DNA of 64,000 nucleotides from Thalassotalea_F euphylliae (GCF_042682785.1 NZ_JBHUIB010000001.1:1-64000), one strand, 5' to 3'; counted from the first letter of the stretch, positions 15,899 through 25,232 are shown. Numbers and translations: made by a program. Notes: a model not told the origin generated them from the letters alone.

Positions 15899-17494
15899 TT
15901 AGCTGAACTGATTTGAGGTGTTCTTCGCACCACCTGCTTTCAACGCATTCTCACCAGCGAAGTATTCTTTATGCGCATCACCAATGTCAGAACCTGACAT
16001 GTTTTGGTGCTTAACACAGGCAATACCTTGGCGGATTTCTTGGCGCTGTACATTCTTCACGTAACCTAGCATTCCTGCTTCACCAAAGTACTCTTTCGCT
16101 AAGTTATCTACTGACAATGCAGTTGTGTGGTAAGTTGGTAAAGTAATTAAGTGATGGAAGACATTCGCTTCACGAGACGTATCCGCTTGGAAGGTACGTG
16201 TACGCTCATCTGCTTCAGCTGATAATTCAGAATCATCATATTTCGCGTTCATTAAATCATTGCGGTCGTAAGCCGAAACGTCTTTACCTTCTTCAACCCA
16301 AGCATCGTATGCTTGCTGACGGAAGTTCAATGTCCAGTTGAATGACGGAGAGTTGTTGTATACGAGCTTCGCATTCGGGTGAACTTTGCGTACATCATCC
16401 ATCATACCTTTGATTTCATGTACCGTAGGAACTGCGGTTTCAATCCAAAGTAAATCAGCACCTGCATTTAGTGCACCGATACAGTCAAATACACAACGCT
16501 CATGGCCTGTACCCTCGCGGAACTGGTATAAACCAGAAGGTAAACGCTTAGGACGAACTAACTTACCACCACGATTAATAACAACATCACCCTCGTTCAT
16601 TTCTGATACGTCGATTTCTTCAACGTCTAAGTATGAGTTGTAGATATCACCTTCATCACCTGGTTCTTTAACCACTGCTATTTCTTTTGTAAGACCTGCG
16701 CCTTCTGAGTCAGTACGAGCAACGATGATACCGTTATCAATACCTAGCTCTAAGAAAGCGTGACGTAATGCGCGAATTTTCGCGTGGAAATCTGCATGCG
16801 GAACCGTTACTTTACCGTCTTGGTGACCACATTGCTTTTCATCTGCTACTTGGTTTTCAATCTGAAGTGCACAAGCACCTGCTTCAATCATTTGCTTAGC
16901 CATTAAGTAGGTTGCTTCAGCATTACCAAAGCCAGCGTCAATATCAGCAATAATTGGTACAACATGTGTTTCGTAATTATCAATTGCGTCTTGCAGCTCT
17001 TTCACTTTCGCTTGATCATCTGCTGCTACTGCTTTATCTAATTCACCAAATAGTAGGCCTAGTTCTCTCGCATCTGCTTGACGTAGGAAGGTGTATAGCT
17101 CTTCTACTAACGACGCTACCGCTGTTTTTTCGTGCATAGATTGGTCTGGAAGAGGGCCGAATTCAGAGCGTAGCGCTGCGACCATCCAACCTGAAAGGTA
17201 AAGGTACCTACGTTTTGTGCTACCGAAATGCTTTTTAATTGAAATAAGCTTCTGTTGACCAACAAAACCATGCCAGCAGCCTAATGACTGCGTGTACTTC
17301 GTGTTGTCTGCGTCAAAAGCTTCCATATCTGCACGCATGATGTCAGCAGTGTACTGTGCGATGTCTAATCCTGTTTTAAACTGGTTTTGCGCTCTCATTC
17401 TCGCAACCGACTCTGGGTTGATCGCTCCCCATGAATCACCGGCTTTTGCTTTAATTGCTCTTACCGCTTCAATTGCACTTTGATAATTAGACAT
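15899..17494 (-). CDS. aceA: isocitrate lyase (long type)
   Basis: A 531-aa enzyme splitting isocitrate into succinate and glyoxylate, the first step of the glyoxylate shunt. The catalytic motif reads KQCGHQDGKVTVPH (variant of KKCGH; catalytic Cys). The length matches the roughly 530-aa Pseudomonas/Alteromonas type, about 100 residues longer than E. coli AceA. I chose ATG at 17494 (MSNYQSAIEAV) because AAGGG lies just upstream; the in-frame ATG at 17539 has no ribosome site. It is divergent from a LysR regulator, and glcB follows that gene, so the shunt is complete here. Confidence 0.95.
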   Translation of the reverse strand: MSNYQSAIEAVRAIKAKAGDSWGAINPESVARMRAQNQFKTGLDIAQYTADIMRADMEAFDADNTKYTQSLGCWHGFVGQQKLISIKKHFGSTKRRYLYLSGWMVAALRSEFGPLPDQSMHEKTAVASLVEELYTFLRQADARELGLLFGELDKAVAADDQAKVKELQDAIDNYETHVVPIIADIDAGFGNAEATYLMAKQMIEAGACALQIENQVADEKQCGHQDGKVTVPHADFHAKIRALRHAFLELGIDNGIIVARTDSEGAGLTKEIAVVKEPGDEGDIYNSYLDVEEIDVSEMNEGDVVINRGGKLVRPKRLPSGLYQFREGTGHERCVFDCIGALNAGADLLWIETAVPTVHEIKGMMDDVRKVHPNAKLVYNNSPSFNWTLNFRQQAYDAWVEEGKDVSAYDRNDLMNAKYDDSELSAEADERTRTFQADTSREANVFHHLITLPTYHTTALSVDNLAKEYFGEAGMLGYVKNVQRQEIRQGIACVKHQNMSGSDIGDAHKEYFAGENALKAGGAKNTSNQFS

Positions 17495-17753
17495 AGTGAT
17501 ACCCTTGTGTATTAGTTGTGTAATGTGCGCTGGAATCATTCATTGCGCTTGACACAAATACTAATCCCGAAAACTCAAATCCAACCAATTTATAAACTTT
17601 ATCACCACCATTCACAAAGATTATACATACTACAAAAACTCGCTCTAACCATTGTTTTTATTAAACTTTATATTTATACAATTTTAAGTTTGCATTTGAG
17701 TAATTACACCAATATTATTTATATTAATCAAAACACAGAACAGGATAGCCATT
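17495..17753. promoter_or_regulatory. divergent aceA / LysR control region
   Basis: A 259-bp very AT-rich intergenic region between two divergent starts, the usual place for a LysR-type regulator to bind. I could not single out a convincing operator or -35/-10 pair. The LysR gene has ribosome site AGGATAG. Confidence 0.45.
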
Positions 17754-18689
17754 ATGAATATCTCTAAAATAGACTTAAATTTGTTGATTTACCTCGATGT
17801 CTTGTTACGTGAAAAAAATGTCACACGTGCTGCTAGTCAGCTAAATATTACACAGCCCGCCATGAGTAATGGTTTAAAGCGCTTGCGTAACCTATTTAAC
17901 GATCCCATCCTAGTGCGTACTTCTGACGGTATGGTACCAACAGAGAGAGCAAGAGCGCTCTCCCCTGTCATTCGCAAGATCCTTTTGGAACTTGAAGAAG
18001 CACTTCAAGGAGAAGAGGAATTCAATCAAGAAAATAGTCAACGCGTGTTTCGTATAATGGCGAGTGACTATGCAGCATCAACGCTTATCCCGAAACTGCT
18101 CAAGAAAGTCAACAAAATAGCGCCTAATGTCACAATGGATATCATGACCCCAAGTGACGTTAATTTTCATGACGTTGAGGCTGGTAAAATTGATATGGCT
18201 ATCAACCGTTTTGATGAACTCCCTCAATCTTTTCATCAAAAAACGATCTGGCGAGATGGCTTTTCTTGCTTGCTGAGCGCAGATAACGAGGTGGTCACTA
18301 AATTTAATTTGAACACCTATTTATCCTCTAAACACGTTTGGGTATCTAAGACTGGCTTTGGTATCGGCGTTGGTATGGACCCAACAGATGTTCAAAAGCT
18401 AGGTTGGGTGGACGAAGCACTTTCAAGGTTAGGAAAGAAGCGTGACATAAAAGTGTTTACCCGTAACTACCATGTGGCAATGCAACTTGCTTATGAAGAC
18501 GGTCTAATAGCCACTCTGCCTAGCAAGGCGGCACTGCTGCACAAAGATGATCCAAATTACACCATTTTAAAGCCACCTTTTGATATTCCAGATATTGAAC
18601 TCAAAATGATTTGGAGCCCACTGCTGCACCATGATGCAAGCCACATTTGGTTTAGACAGTTAATCATGGAAGCTGCTGCTGAAAGTTAA
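17754..18689 (+). CDS. LysR-family transcriptional regulator of the glyoxylate shunt locus
   Basis: A 311-aa LysR regulator. The N-terminal winged helix-turn-helix (about 7-66) contains NVTRAASQLNITQPAMSNGLKRLR, and a type-2 periplasmic-binding-like effector domain covers about 93-305. Start ATG has AGGATAG upstream. It sits between divergent aceA and codirectional glcB, so it probably controls one or both; the effector is unknown. The sequence is closer to the NodD/LeuO-like half of the family than to CbbR or OxyR. A terminator follows. Confidence 0.88.
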   Translation: MNISKIDLNLLIYLDVLLREKNVTRAASQLNITQPAMSNGLKRLRNLFNDPILVRTSDGMVPTERARALSPVIRKILLELEEALQGEEEFNQENSQRVFRIMASDYAASTLIPKLLKKVNKIAPNVTMDIMTPSDVNFHDVEAGKIDMAINRFDELPQSFHQKTIWRDGFSCLLSADNEVVTKFNLNTYLSSKHVWVSKTGFGIGVGMDPTDVQKLGWVDEALSRLGKKRDIKVFTRNYHVAMQLAYEDGLIATLPSKAALLHKDDPNYTILKPPFDIPDIELKMIWSPLLHHDASHIWFRQLIMEAAAES

Positions 18690-18720
18690 CATAGAACTTT
18701 CAATCGCTATTTCAACTGTA

Positions 18721-18744
18721 AAGGCGCCTTGTGCGCCTTTTTTG
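18721..18744 (+). terminator. intrinsic terminator after the LysR gene
   Basis: AAGGCGC-cttgt-GCGCCTTTTTT, 32 bp after the stop. It separates the LysR gene from glcB, which must have its own promoter. Confidence 0.85.
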
Positions 18745-18965
18745 TGGACTTGAAAAACCAGTCATTCGTTTACAACAAGAAAAATAGCCAAACCATTCAC
18801 AGAGGTTATACCAAACATCATTTAGAGCAATAACTTTAAAAACAAGTCACTCCTCATGTATGAAAACCGCGTGAAAGCACCGTAAACTCTGAGCAACGTA
18901 AATTCATGTGTAGATTTTATCGAGTATGTTTTCGAATTAATGCTGCTAGCTAACGCGCTGAGCAC

Positions 18966-18993
18966 TTGCAGCCATAAATGATAGTGATACATT
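18966..18993 (+). promoter_or_regulatory. possible glcB promoter
   Basis: TTGCAG (18966-18971), a 16-bp spacer and TACATT (18988-18993), 37 bp before glcB. The -10 is weak. The rest of 18745-19015 shows no gene or clear structure. Confidence 0.33.
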
Positions 18994-19030
18994 TCACATT
19001 ATCTATTCAAGAAATTGAGAAGGCTTGATC

Positions 19031-21196
19031 ATGACAGAACGCATTTCGTTACATGGGCTAAAAGTTGCCACACCACTTTACAACTTATTAGAAGAGCATG
19101 TTATTCCTCAGCTTCCAGTATCTTCTGACGACTTCTGGCAAGGTGCTACAGATATCATTAAAGAACTATCACCAATCAACAAAACACTGCTTGAAAAGCG
19201 AGACTCGCTACAACAGTCAATAGATGAGTGGCATTCAAAGCATAAATACACGCAAGAAACATTTCCTGCCTATAAATCATTCCTTGAGGAAATTGGCTAC
19301 ATCGAACCATCGGTAACTACTTTCACGATAAATACAGAGAATGTTGACGCAGAGTTGGCAAAAATGGCTGGCCCGCAATTAGTGGTTCCCATCATGAACG
19401 CACGCTTTGCTCTTAATGCCGTAAATGCCAGATGGGGAAGCCTTTATGATGCCTTGTATGGTAGTGATGTCATTGCAGAAGATAATGGCGCTGAGAAAAC
19501 AGGTCAATATAACCCCATTCGTGGTCAGCAAGTTATCAAATACGCAAAGCAATTTTTAGATGACAGTTTTCCATTAGTCGGCGCTTCCCACAACCAGGTC
19601 ATCCGCTACGGCATTGAAAACCACCAGTTGGTTATTGAGACTCAAGACGGTGCACAACGTTTCAAAGATGCAGATGCTTTTCTTGGCTATAAAATTGATG
19701 GAGAGAACTTATCTATACTGCTCACTCATAATAATTTGAAAATTGAGCTTGTTGTAAACCCTAATAGTGCAATCGGACAAACGGATACCAGCGGGCTTGC
19801 TGATATCAATGTAGAATCTGCATTAACCACTATTATGGACTGTGAAGACTCAGTCGCTGCTGTAGACGCTGACGACAAGGTACTTGCATACAGTAATTGG
19901 TTAGGTTTGGTTCAAGGTACGCTTACAGAGACGGTTACCAAAGGCGGAAAGTCATTTACCCGTTCAATGAATGCTGACAAAGCATACACCGACAAAACAG
20001 GACAGCACTTCACAACCAAAGGGCGTAGTGTCATGTTTGTGCGCAACGTAGGGCACTTAATGACTAATAATGTCATCACCGATGAACAAGGCCAGCCGGT
20101 TCCAGAAGGCATTGTTGACGCTATTGTCACAAGTGCAATTAGCGCCTTGGATGTTCTCAATAAAAATACGTTATCAAACAGTGAACACGGTTCAATTTAT
20201 ATCGTAAAACCGAAAATGCATGGTTCAGAAGAGGTCGCCTTTGCTAACCAACTATTTTCGGCCGTAGAACGCATGCTAACACTACCTGAAAATACCATTA
20301 AAATGGGTATTATGGATGAAGAACGTCGTACCAGTATCAACCTTAAAAACTGTATTCATGCGGCTAAAGATCGTGTGGTGTTTATAAACACCGGTTTCCT
20401 TGATAGAACGGGTGATGAAATTCATACCTCGATGCTTGCAGGTCCAATGACTCGCAAGAATGAAATAAAACAAACCCCTTGGATAGGCGCATACGAACAA
20501 AACAACGTTGATATAGGCTTAGCCTGTGGTTTGAGTGGTAAAGCCCAAATTGGTAAAGGTATGTGGCCAGTACCTGATAACATGCAGGATATGATGAGCA
20601 CTAAAATCGCTCACGTAGAGTCAGGTGCCAATACAGCTTGGGTCCCCTCGCCAACCGCGGCAACACTGCATGCATTGCATTATCATCAGATAGATGTATT
20701 TGCACTACAGCAAACACTTCTTGAGCGCGAAGCAGCAAGCCTTGATGACATACTCACGATTCCATTAGCTGTAGATACCAACTGGACAAAAGAAGAGATT
20801 AGCCAAGAATTAGATAACAATTGCCAAGGCATATTAGGCTACGTTGTTCGTTGGATTGATCAGGGTATTGGTTGCTCCAAAGTACCTGATATCAATGATG
20901 TTGGCCTAATGGAAGATAGAGCCACCCTTCGTATCTCAAGCCAGCATATTGCAAATTGGCTGGCACACAGTATTTGTAGTGCAGAACAGGTCATAGCAAG
21001 TTTACAAAAAATGGCCGCAATTGTTGATGAGCAAAACAAACAGGATCCTCTATACCAGTCGATGGCACCCAAGTTTGAAAATAGCATTGCGTATAAAGCA
21101 GCTTACGATCTGATTTTTAAAGGGAAAGAGCAGCCAAGCGGCTATACAGAGCCTCTACTTCACCACTACAGAGAGGAGAAAAAAGCGCTCGGATAA
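19031..21196 (+). CDS. glcB: malate synthase G
   Basis: A 721-aa single-chain malate synthase condensing glyoxylate with acetyl-CoA to malate. Family landmarks: N-terminal ISLHGLKVATPLYNLLE, the Mg/acetyl-CoA region IMDCEDSVAAVDADDK (about 278), and the DEERRTSINLK segment (about 435) with the catalytic Arg. Length fits isoform G (about 720), not A (about 530). I chose ATG at 19031: GAGAAGG lies 7 bp upstream, while the in-frame TTG at 19025 would sit on top of it. It completes the shunt with aceA. Confidence 0.95.
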   Translation: MTERISLHGLKVATPLYNLLEEHVIPQLPVSSDDFWQGATDIIKELSPINKTLLEKRDSLQQSIDEWHSKHKYTQETFPAYKSFLEEIGYIEPSVTTFTINTENVDAELAKMAGPQLVVPIMNARFALNAVNARWGSLYDALYGSDVIAEDNGAEKTGQYNPIRGQQVIKYAKQFLDDSFPLVGASHNQVIRYGIENHQLVIETQDGAQRFKDADAFLGYKIDGENLSILLTHNNLKIELVVNPNSAIGQTDTSGLADINVESALTTIMDCEDSVAAVDADDKVLAYSNWLGLVQGTLTETVTKGGKSFTRSMNADKAYTDKTGQHFTTKGRSVMFVRNVGHLMTNNVITDEQGQPVPEGIVDAIVTSAISALDVLNKNTLSNSEHGSIYIVKPKMHGSEEVAFANQLFSAVERMLTLPENTIKMGIMDEERRTSINLKNCIHAAKDRVVFINTGFLDRTGDEIHTSMLAGPMTRKNEIKQTPWIGAYEQNNVDIGLACGLSGKAQIGKGMWPVPDNMQDMMSTKIAHVESGANTAWVPSPTAATLHALHYHQIDVFALQQTLLEREAASLDDILTIPLAVDTNWTKEEISQELDNNCQGILGYVVRWIDQGIGCSKVPDINDVGLMEDRATLRISSQHIANWLAHSICSAEQVIASLQKMAAIVDEQNKQDPLYQSMAPKFENSIAYKAAYDLIFKGKEQPSGYTEPLLHHYREEKKALG

Positions 21197-21204
21197 TTGA
21201 TATA

Positions 21205-21248
21205 GCTATTTGTTCCAATTTATTACGTTTTAGGTTGGAACAAATAGC
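21205..21248. repeat. 14-bp perfect inverted repeat after glcB
   Basis: GCTATTTGTTCCAA (21205-21218) and its exact complement TTGGAACAAATAGC (21235-21248) separated by 16 bp, starting 9 bp after glcB. There is no T-run after it. It may act as a factor-independent 3'-end hairpin or as a protein-binding site. Confidence 0.6.
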
Positions 21249-21324
21249 GCCCTTACCTTGTCAAAACGTCAGATATGAACTCAGCAGACACGGACAGTTC
21301 AGCTAAAATTCAGCTTTCGCACTA

Positions 21325-21342
21325 TATTCTTCGCGAAGAATA
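21325..21342. promoter_or_regulatory. 18-bp perfect palindrome, possible operator
   Basis: TATTCTTCGCGAAGAATA is a perfect 18-bp palindrome with no spacer, 147 bp before the secreted hypothetical gene at 21489. Such uninterrupted dyads are typical of dimeric regulator operators. The regulator is unknown. Confidence 0.4.
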
Positions 21343-21488
21343 GCAACAGTTCTGCAGCTTATCTCACAATTACGACCGCTTATCCCAAAGCAGTCGCAAT
21401 ACCGAGTGTTACAAATTATAGTAAAATGGTGCAATTTAGTTACAAGTGTTGCATTAACGTGGCGTAAATCGGCCAAGAGGATGAAACG

Positions 21489-21911
21489 ATGAATACTACA
21501 CTGAAGGCGTTAATAGCGATAACGGCGTTAAGCACAGTTAGTACGTGTTTTACTGTATCCAAAGCAACTGCAGGCGTGCCTGAGCAGCCTGAATACGATA
21601 TTGTATTGATAAACAAATACACGTCTACAAGTCAGTTCGACAAAGACATTGGTGCACCAACCAATATCGTAGCGACTGAAAGTTTCGCGCAGATTTTCGA
21701 TAAACCACTTGTTCGCATTCCGCTTGACGATGTCATGACCAGTACGAAAGCTTTTAAGAAAAGCGAGCTTTTCGAATTAGCCACTGTTTTGAACGATAAG
21801 ATTCAACAATTGATTGCATTGTTTACACAAGACTCACCTAGTTACTCCGTTAATGAGCATGGTGAAATGGCGTTGAAAAAAACAAAGACGTGTAAAATCG
21901 ACCGTAGCTAA
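21489..21911 (+). CDS. secreted hypothetical protein, 140 aa
   Basis: I do not recognise a family. The protein has a signal peptide (about residues 1-29, ending SKATAG), then a roughly 110-residue mature part with no clear repeats or metal motif and a basic end KKTKTCKIDRS with one Cys. There are two Cys in all, one of them inside the signal peptide. It has GAGG before the ATG and a strong terminator after, so it is monocistronic. An 18-bp palindrome lies upstream. Confidence 0.7.
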   Translation: MNTTLKALIAITALSTVSTCFTVSKATAGVPEQPEYDIVLINKYTSTSQFDKDIGAPTNIVATESFAQIFDKPLVRIPLDDVMTSTKAFKKSELFELATVLNDKIQQLIALFTQDSPSYSVNEHGEMALKKTKTCKIDRS

Positions 21912-21930
21912 ATTAAAGACTTCCCAATGA

Positions 21931-21959
21931 AAATGCCACACCTAGGTGTGGCATTTTTG
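21931..21959. terminator. intrinsic terminator
   Basis: AAATGCCACACC-ta-GGTGTGGCATTTTTGT between the plus-strand gene ending at 21911 and the minus-strand gene ending at 22006. The A- and T-rich flanks suggest use in both directions. Confidence 0.85.
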
Positions 21960-22005
21960 TTGATTGTTTACCAATGACAAGACGACTAAGGTAAACAGGC
22001 GCCTA

Positions 22006-22962
22006 CTAAAATTGGTAGGCGCTGCTTTTTTCCAATAATTGCTTAGACGACATCTTATCTATCGCACACGCGTTAATATCTTGTTTTTTGAAGACATGGA
22101 TCTTGTCGTTATACCCTTTGCCTAGAGCGTTTGAGGCTCCGCCATCTTTTAGAATCAGCGTAACGTGCTCCCCTTTAGGTAATGCGCGTAACCCGTTGCC
22201 GTATAGACACAATGTTTCACTCAACTGTGCGCTCAAGTTGTTGTAATAGGTTGTGCGGTTTTCCTCTTGCTTGCGCTGCTGGGCTGCCTGCCTAGTTTGA
22301 AAGCCTTGTAAACGCGTCGCTAATTTTTGTTTCTCTTTTTCGAGTTTCGCTTTTTTATTTGCTAACTTATCTTTTTCAGCTTTAAGCGCTTTCTTTTCTT
22401 CATCGTCAGCACGGCGCATTTGAAATTCAATATCACGCCCTTCCCTTTCGATATCTCGCATTTCATGCGCAATATCTCGTTGTTCATCGCGCAAGTCTCG
22501 CAGTTCTTCACGGTTTTCGGATAAGCTTTCCATAGCTCGTTCATAGCTTCTAGAAGCGGACTCCATCGCCTTTGCAATCTCTACATTAACATCCACATTG
22601 GCTACTTCACTGGCTTCTTGCACTTGCTCTTCTATGGTCGCGATCTGATCCGGACTCAGCGCAGGCATAGGAGGTAATGGTGGCATTGCGTAACTGTAGC
22701 TGTAGTTATAACTCCCCCAATGACCTGCTCGACCATTTGCTCTCAGCGTGAAAAGCACACCTTGCCCTTTAAGGTAAGTACTTTCGATAGAATTTAAACT
22801 TACCTTACGTTCCTGACCTAGCTCTTGCACTGACGTACGGATGATTTTCTCCATGATAGTCAGCTGCTTATGAAGCTGCTCAGTGTTTACATTGTCACTT
22901 GCACTCGCTGTCATCACAGTAGCTGCACATAATAAAGGTAATAAAGTCGCTTGTTTGTTCAT
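22006..22962 (-). CDS. secreted coiled-coil protein of the ECF sigma operon
   Basis: A 318-aa hypothetical with a signal peptide (about 1-21, TASA). A Tyr/Ser/Pro-rich stretch (SYNYSYSYAMPPLPPMP, about 85-100) follows. A long charged helix (about 105-235) carries repeated RDxxR-type units (REELRDLRDEQRD, EMRDIEREGRD) and a Lys/Glu segment, typical of a coiled coil. A C-terminal globular part with two Cys ends the protein. I know no named family. It is third in the operon after sigma factor and membrane protein, 3 bp from the latter, so it is probably the regulated or sensing periplasmic partner. Confidence 0.8.
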   Translation of the reverse strand: MNKQATLLPLLCAATVMTASASDNVNTEQLHKQLTIMEKIIRTSVQELGQERKVSLNSIESTYLKGQGVLFTLRANGRAGHWGSYNYSYSYAMPPLPPMPALSPDQIATIEEQVQEASEVANVDVNVEIAKAMESASRSYERAMESLSENREELRDLRDEQRDIAHEMRDIEREGRDIEFQMRRADDEEKKALKAEKDKLANKKAKLEKEKQKLATRLQGFQTRQAAQQRKQEENRTTYYNNLSAQLSETLCLYGNGLRALPKGEHVTLILKDGGASNALGKGYNDKIHVFKKQDINACAIDKMSSKQLLEKSSAYQF

Positions 22963-22965
22963 GGT

Positions 22966-23649
22966 TTACTCCTCTACAACCCATGATGCAGGCTGCATAA
23001 CATTATTGTCTGTTGAATAAGGTGATTGGTATCGTAAAGACTCTTCCAGTTGTCGGTACATAATTCGCTGTTCAAGCATGTCATCCTGTCTTTGATCATT
23101 GATAAATTGGATGAAATCGCTCATATCTTCTTTGCGCTCTTGTCTTGATGTATCCAGAATATAACTTGCCAACTGCAAGTTACTTTGTTGCTGTTTCTCT
23201 GTCAGCGTTGCGGTGAAATTTGCCAGTGTTAACTGCTGCTGATACTGCAACTCTTTCATCTTTTCATCGACTTGCGCACTGACTAATTTTGCGACGTGTT
23301 GTTCTGAATGTTGTTTTCCAAAGGCCAACAACATTCCCTCTTCATTGACACTGACTCGCACGTTAAAAAGCACTAAAGCCATCGCAAAGCAGGAAAACGC
23401 CATCGATACAGCAGGTAAACCTTGCCATTGCCACCAGTGCTTTTCCTCAAACTCAATACCAGCCGTTCTATCCCATTCCGGAACGGTTTGTTCAACGTTT
23501 TGCTCTGCAAGGTATTCAACGTATTTGGCTGTAGCAATCTGCTCTTTCATCTCTTGCTCGTTTGATAGATCGTTTTCAAAAGCTTCACATTGTTCCTTGG
23601 TCAACTTCTTGTCGAGCCAATCATCAAATTCGTTATCACGCGGCGACAT
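22966..23649 (-). CDS. putative membrane anti-sigma factor
   Basis: A 227-aa protein with a short N-terminal cytoplasmic domain (about 1-75) starting DNEFDDWLDKKLTKEQCEAFENDL, as in FecR/anti-sigma N termini. One transmembrane helix (about 80-98) follows, then a periplasmic Gln/Glu-rich helical domain. No HxxxCxxC zinc motif is seen. It overlaps the sigma-factor gene by 14 bp, the usual arrangement for sigma/anti-sigma pairs. Anti-sigma function is inferred from topology and context. Confidence 0.7.
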   Translation of the reverse strand: MSPRDNEFDDWLDKKLTKEQCEAFENDLSNEQEMKEQIATAKYVEYLAEQNVEQTVPEWDRTAGIEFEEKHWWQWQGLPAVSMAFSCFAMALVLFNVRVSVNEEGMLLAFGKQHSEQHVAKLVSAQVDEKMKELQYQQQLTLANFTATLTEKQQQSNLQLASYILDTSRQERKEDMSDFIQFINDQRQDDMLEQRIMYRQLEESLRYQSPYSTDNNVMQPASWVVEE

Positions 23650-24190
23650 CTTCGACCTCCAGAAAATCTTTTAGTTTACTCAGCGCACTATACAGTCGCG
23701 ATTTAGCAGTATTAGTTGAAATACCTAGCTGCTGTGCTATCTCTTCAAAGGTAAAGTGCTGGAAGAACTTCATTTCAACCAACAGTTTTTGATTAAACGG
23801 CAACTTTTGCATAGCAAGGTGCAATTCTGTGTGCTGTTGCCCGTCGCTCATACTCGTTTCTAGACACATACCATCACTTTCATCTGCTTGCTCAGGCGCA
23901 TCATCGATCGATTGTAGCGGCCGCTTTTTGCGGTAAAACTCGATACAACGATAGTGCGCTATTTTAAATAGCCACCCTTTGAATGGACTTTCTCCTCGAA
24001 ACGTCGGTAAGTTACGAAAGACCGCAATAAAGATATCTTGCATAAGGTCTTTCGCGTCATCCGGGTTGTTCACCATACGGTATGCATAGTTATAGATACC
24101 GGACTCATAACGTTTAACTAACGTTACCCACGCTGACTTCTTTCCATTCAAGGCTTTTTTTATGAGCGTTTCATCGCTTCGTTCAAACAC
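23636..24190 (-). CDS. ECF RNA polymerase sigma factor
   Basis: A 184-aa ECF sigma-70 protein. Region 2 (about 20-90) contains YAYRMVNNPDDAKDLMQDIF and the -10-recognition segment FKGWLFKIAHYRCIEFYRKK. Region 4 (about 125-175) has the helix-turn-helix FEEIAQQLGISTNTAKSRLY. The start is GTG at 24190, supported by AGGATAG upstream. It heads a three-gene operon with an overlapping anti-sigma-like gene and a secreted coiled-coil gene. The stimulus is unknown. I did not find a clear autoregulated GAAC-type promoter upstream. Confidence 0.9.
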   Translation of the reverse strand: MFERSDETLIKKALNGKKSAWVTLVKRYESGIYNYAYRMVNNPDDAKDLMQDIFIAVFRNLPTFRGESPFKGWLFKIAHYRCIEFYRKKRPLQSIDDAPEQADESDGMCLETSMSDGQQHTELHLAMQKLPFNQKLLVEMKFFQHFTFEEIAQQLGISTNTAKSRLYSALSKLKDFLEVEDVAA

Positions 24191-24268
24191 GTTCTATCCT
24201 ATATGTGCGTGTTATATTCATTGTTATTAATAAGGTAGGAACACAGATCCAAATAGTTTGAAAATTTT

Positions 24269-25168
24269 TTAATTTTTTTTCAGTAACGTTGTCACTATGT
24301 CTGATAACTTTAAATAAAGACGCTGACGCATGCTGGTGGCTCGCCACAACAACCCTATTTCACGGTACATTTCCGCGGGCATTTTCTCTAGCGCCAGGCC
24401 TTCATCCTGCCCAACGCCATGGTTTACCGCCATCTCTGGAAGGAACGTTACACCATTATGATATGCAGCCATTTGCACCAAGGTGGTTAAACTTGAGGCA
24501 AAGAAAGGGTTAATCAGCGTTTGATCTTCCACATTGCACGCACTAACGGCATGCTCAGACAAACAATGTTCTTGTGAGAGCAGAAAAATACTGTGCTGAG
24601 GCAATAAATGATAATCAGCCTGCTTTTTGACTTTTTCTATCAGCGTGGGGTTACCTGCAATATAGAAATCGTCTCGGCCAACACTTTTTTGTTGAAAACT
24701 ATGTTGTTGCACAGGAAGTGCCAATAGCGCTACATCAATCTCGCCATCTGCAAGCATTCGCATTAAGTTCTCAGTCGTATCTTCACGAAGAAATAGCGAT
24801 AATTCAGGCAGTTCATGTTGGCACTGCTGAACAATACGAGTCAGTACATACGGCGCAATGGTTGGAATACTGCCGAGTCGTAAACTTCCCCCTAGTGGTG
24901 TGCCATGGTGCTTACAGAAATCCGCTAACTCTGCGGTTGAAACAATGATTTGCCTTGCTTTTTTTACCACCTCTTCGCCATGCGGGGTAAAGATGAACGA
25001 CTTGTGATCACGCTCTAACAATTGGCAGGCGAGTTGTTCCTCGAGTTTAAGAATTGCACTGCTCAAGGTTGATTGGCTAACAAAGCTTGCTTCTGCCGCA
25101 CGATGAAAGTTTTTATGTTCATGAAGCGCCAGCAAATACTGGAGATGTTTTAGGTTAGGTAAAGCCAT
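24269..25168 (-). CDS. oxyR: OxyR-type LysR regulator
   Basis: A 299-aa LysR regulator. The N-terminal winged helix carries NFHRAAEASFVSQSTLSSAILKLE, and the effector domain has the redox motif EHCLSEHAVSAC with Cys202 and Cys211 exactly nine residues apart, as in E. coli OxyR Cys199/Cys208. Peroxide-driven disulfide formation there switches on catalase and Ahp genes. Assignment to OxyR rests on that pair and on the N-terminal similarity. It is a single gene; no catalase is next to it, and a Prx gene is 9 kb away. Confidence 0.82.
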   Translation of the reverse strand: MALPNLKHLQYLLALHEHKNFHRAAEASFVSQSTLSSAILKLEEQLACQLLERDHKSFIFTPHGEEVVKKARQIIVSTAELADFCKHHGTPLGGSLRLGSIPTIAPYVLTRIVQQCQHELPELSLFLREDTTENLMRMLADGEIDVALLALPVQQHSFQQKSVGRDDFYIAGNPTLIEKVKKQADYHLLPQHSIFLLSQEHCLSEHAVSACNVEDQTLINPFFASSLTTLVQMAAYHNGVTFLPEMAVNHGVGQDEGLALEKMPAEMYREIGLLWRATSMRQRLYLKLSDIVTTLLKKN

Positions 25169-25232
25169 AAATATTAAATCTATAATAATGATTAATTACA
25201 TGCTATTGATTATTAATAGCAATTAAATAGAT

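Noticed and set aside
24191..24268. Autoregulated ECF promoter upstream of the sigma gene
   Set aside because: No convincing GAAC-N16/17-CGT type pair could be read in the short upstream region.
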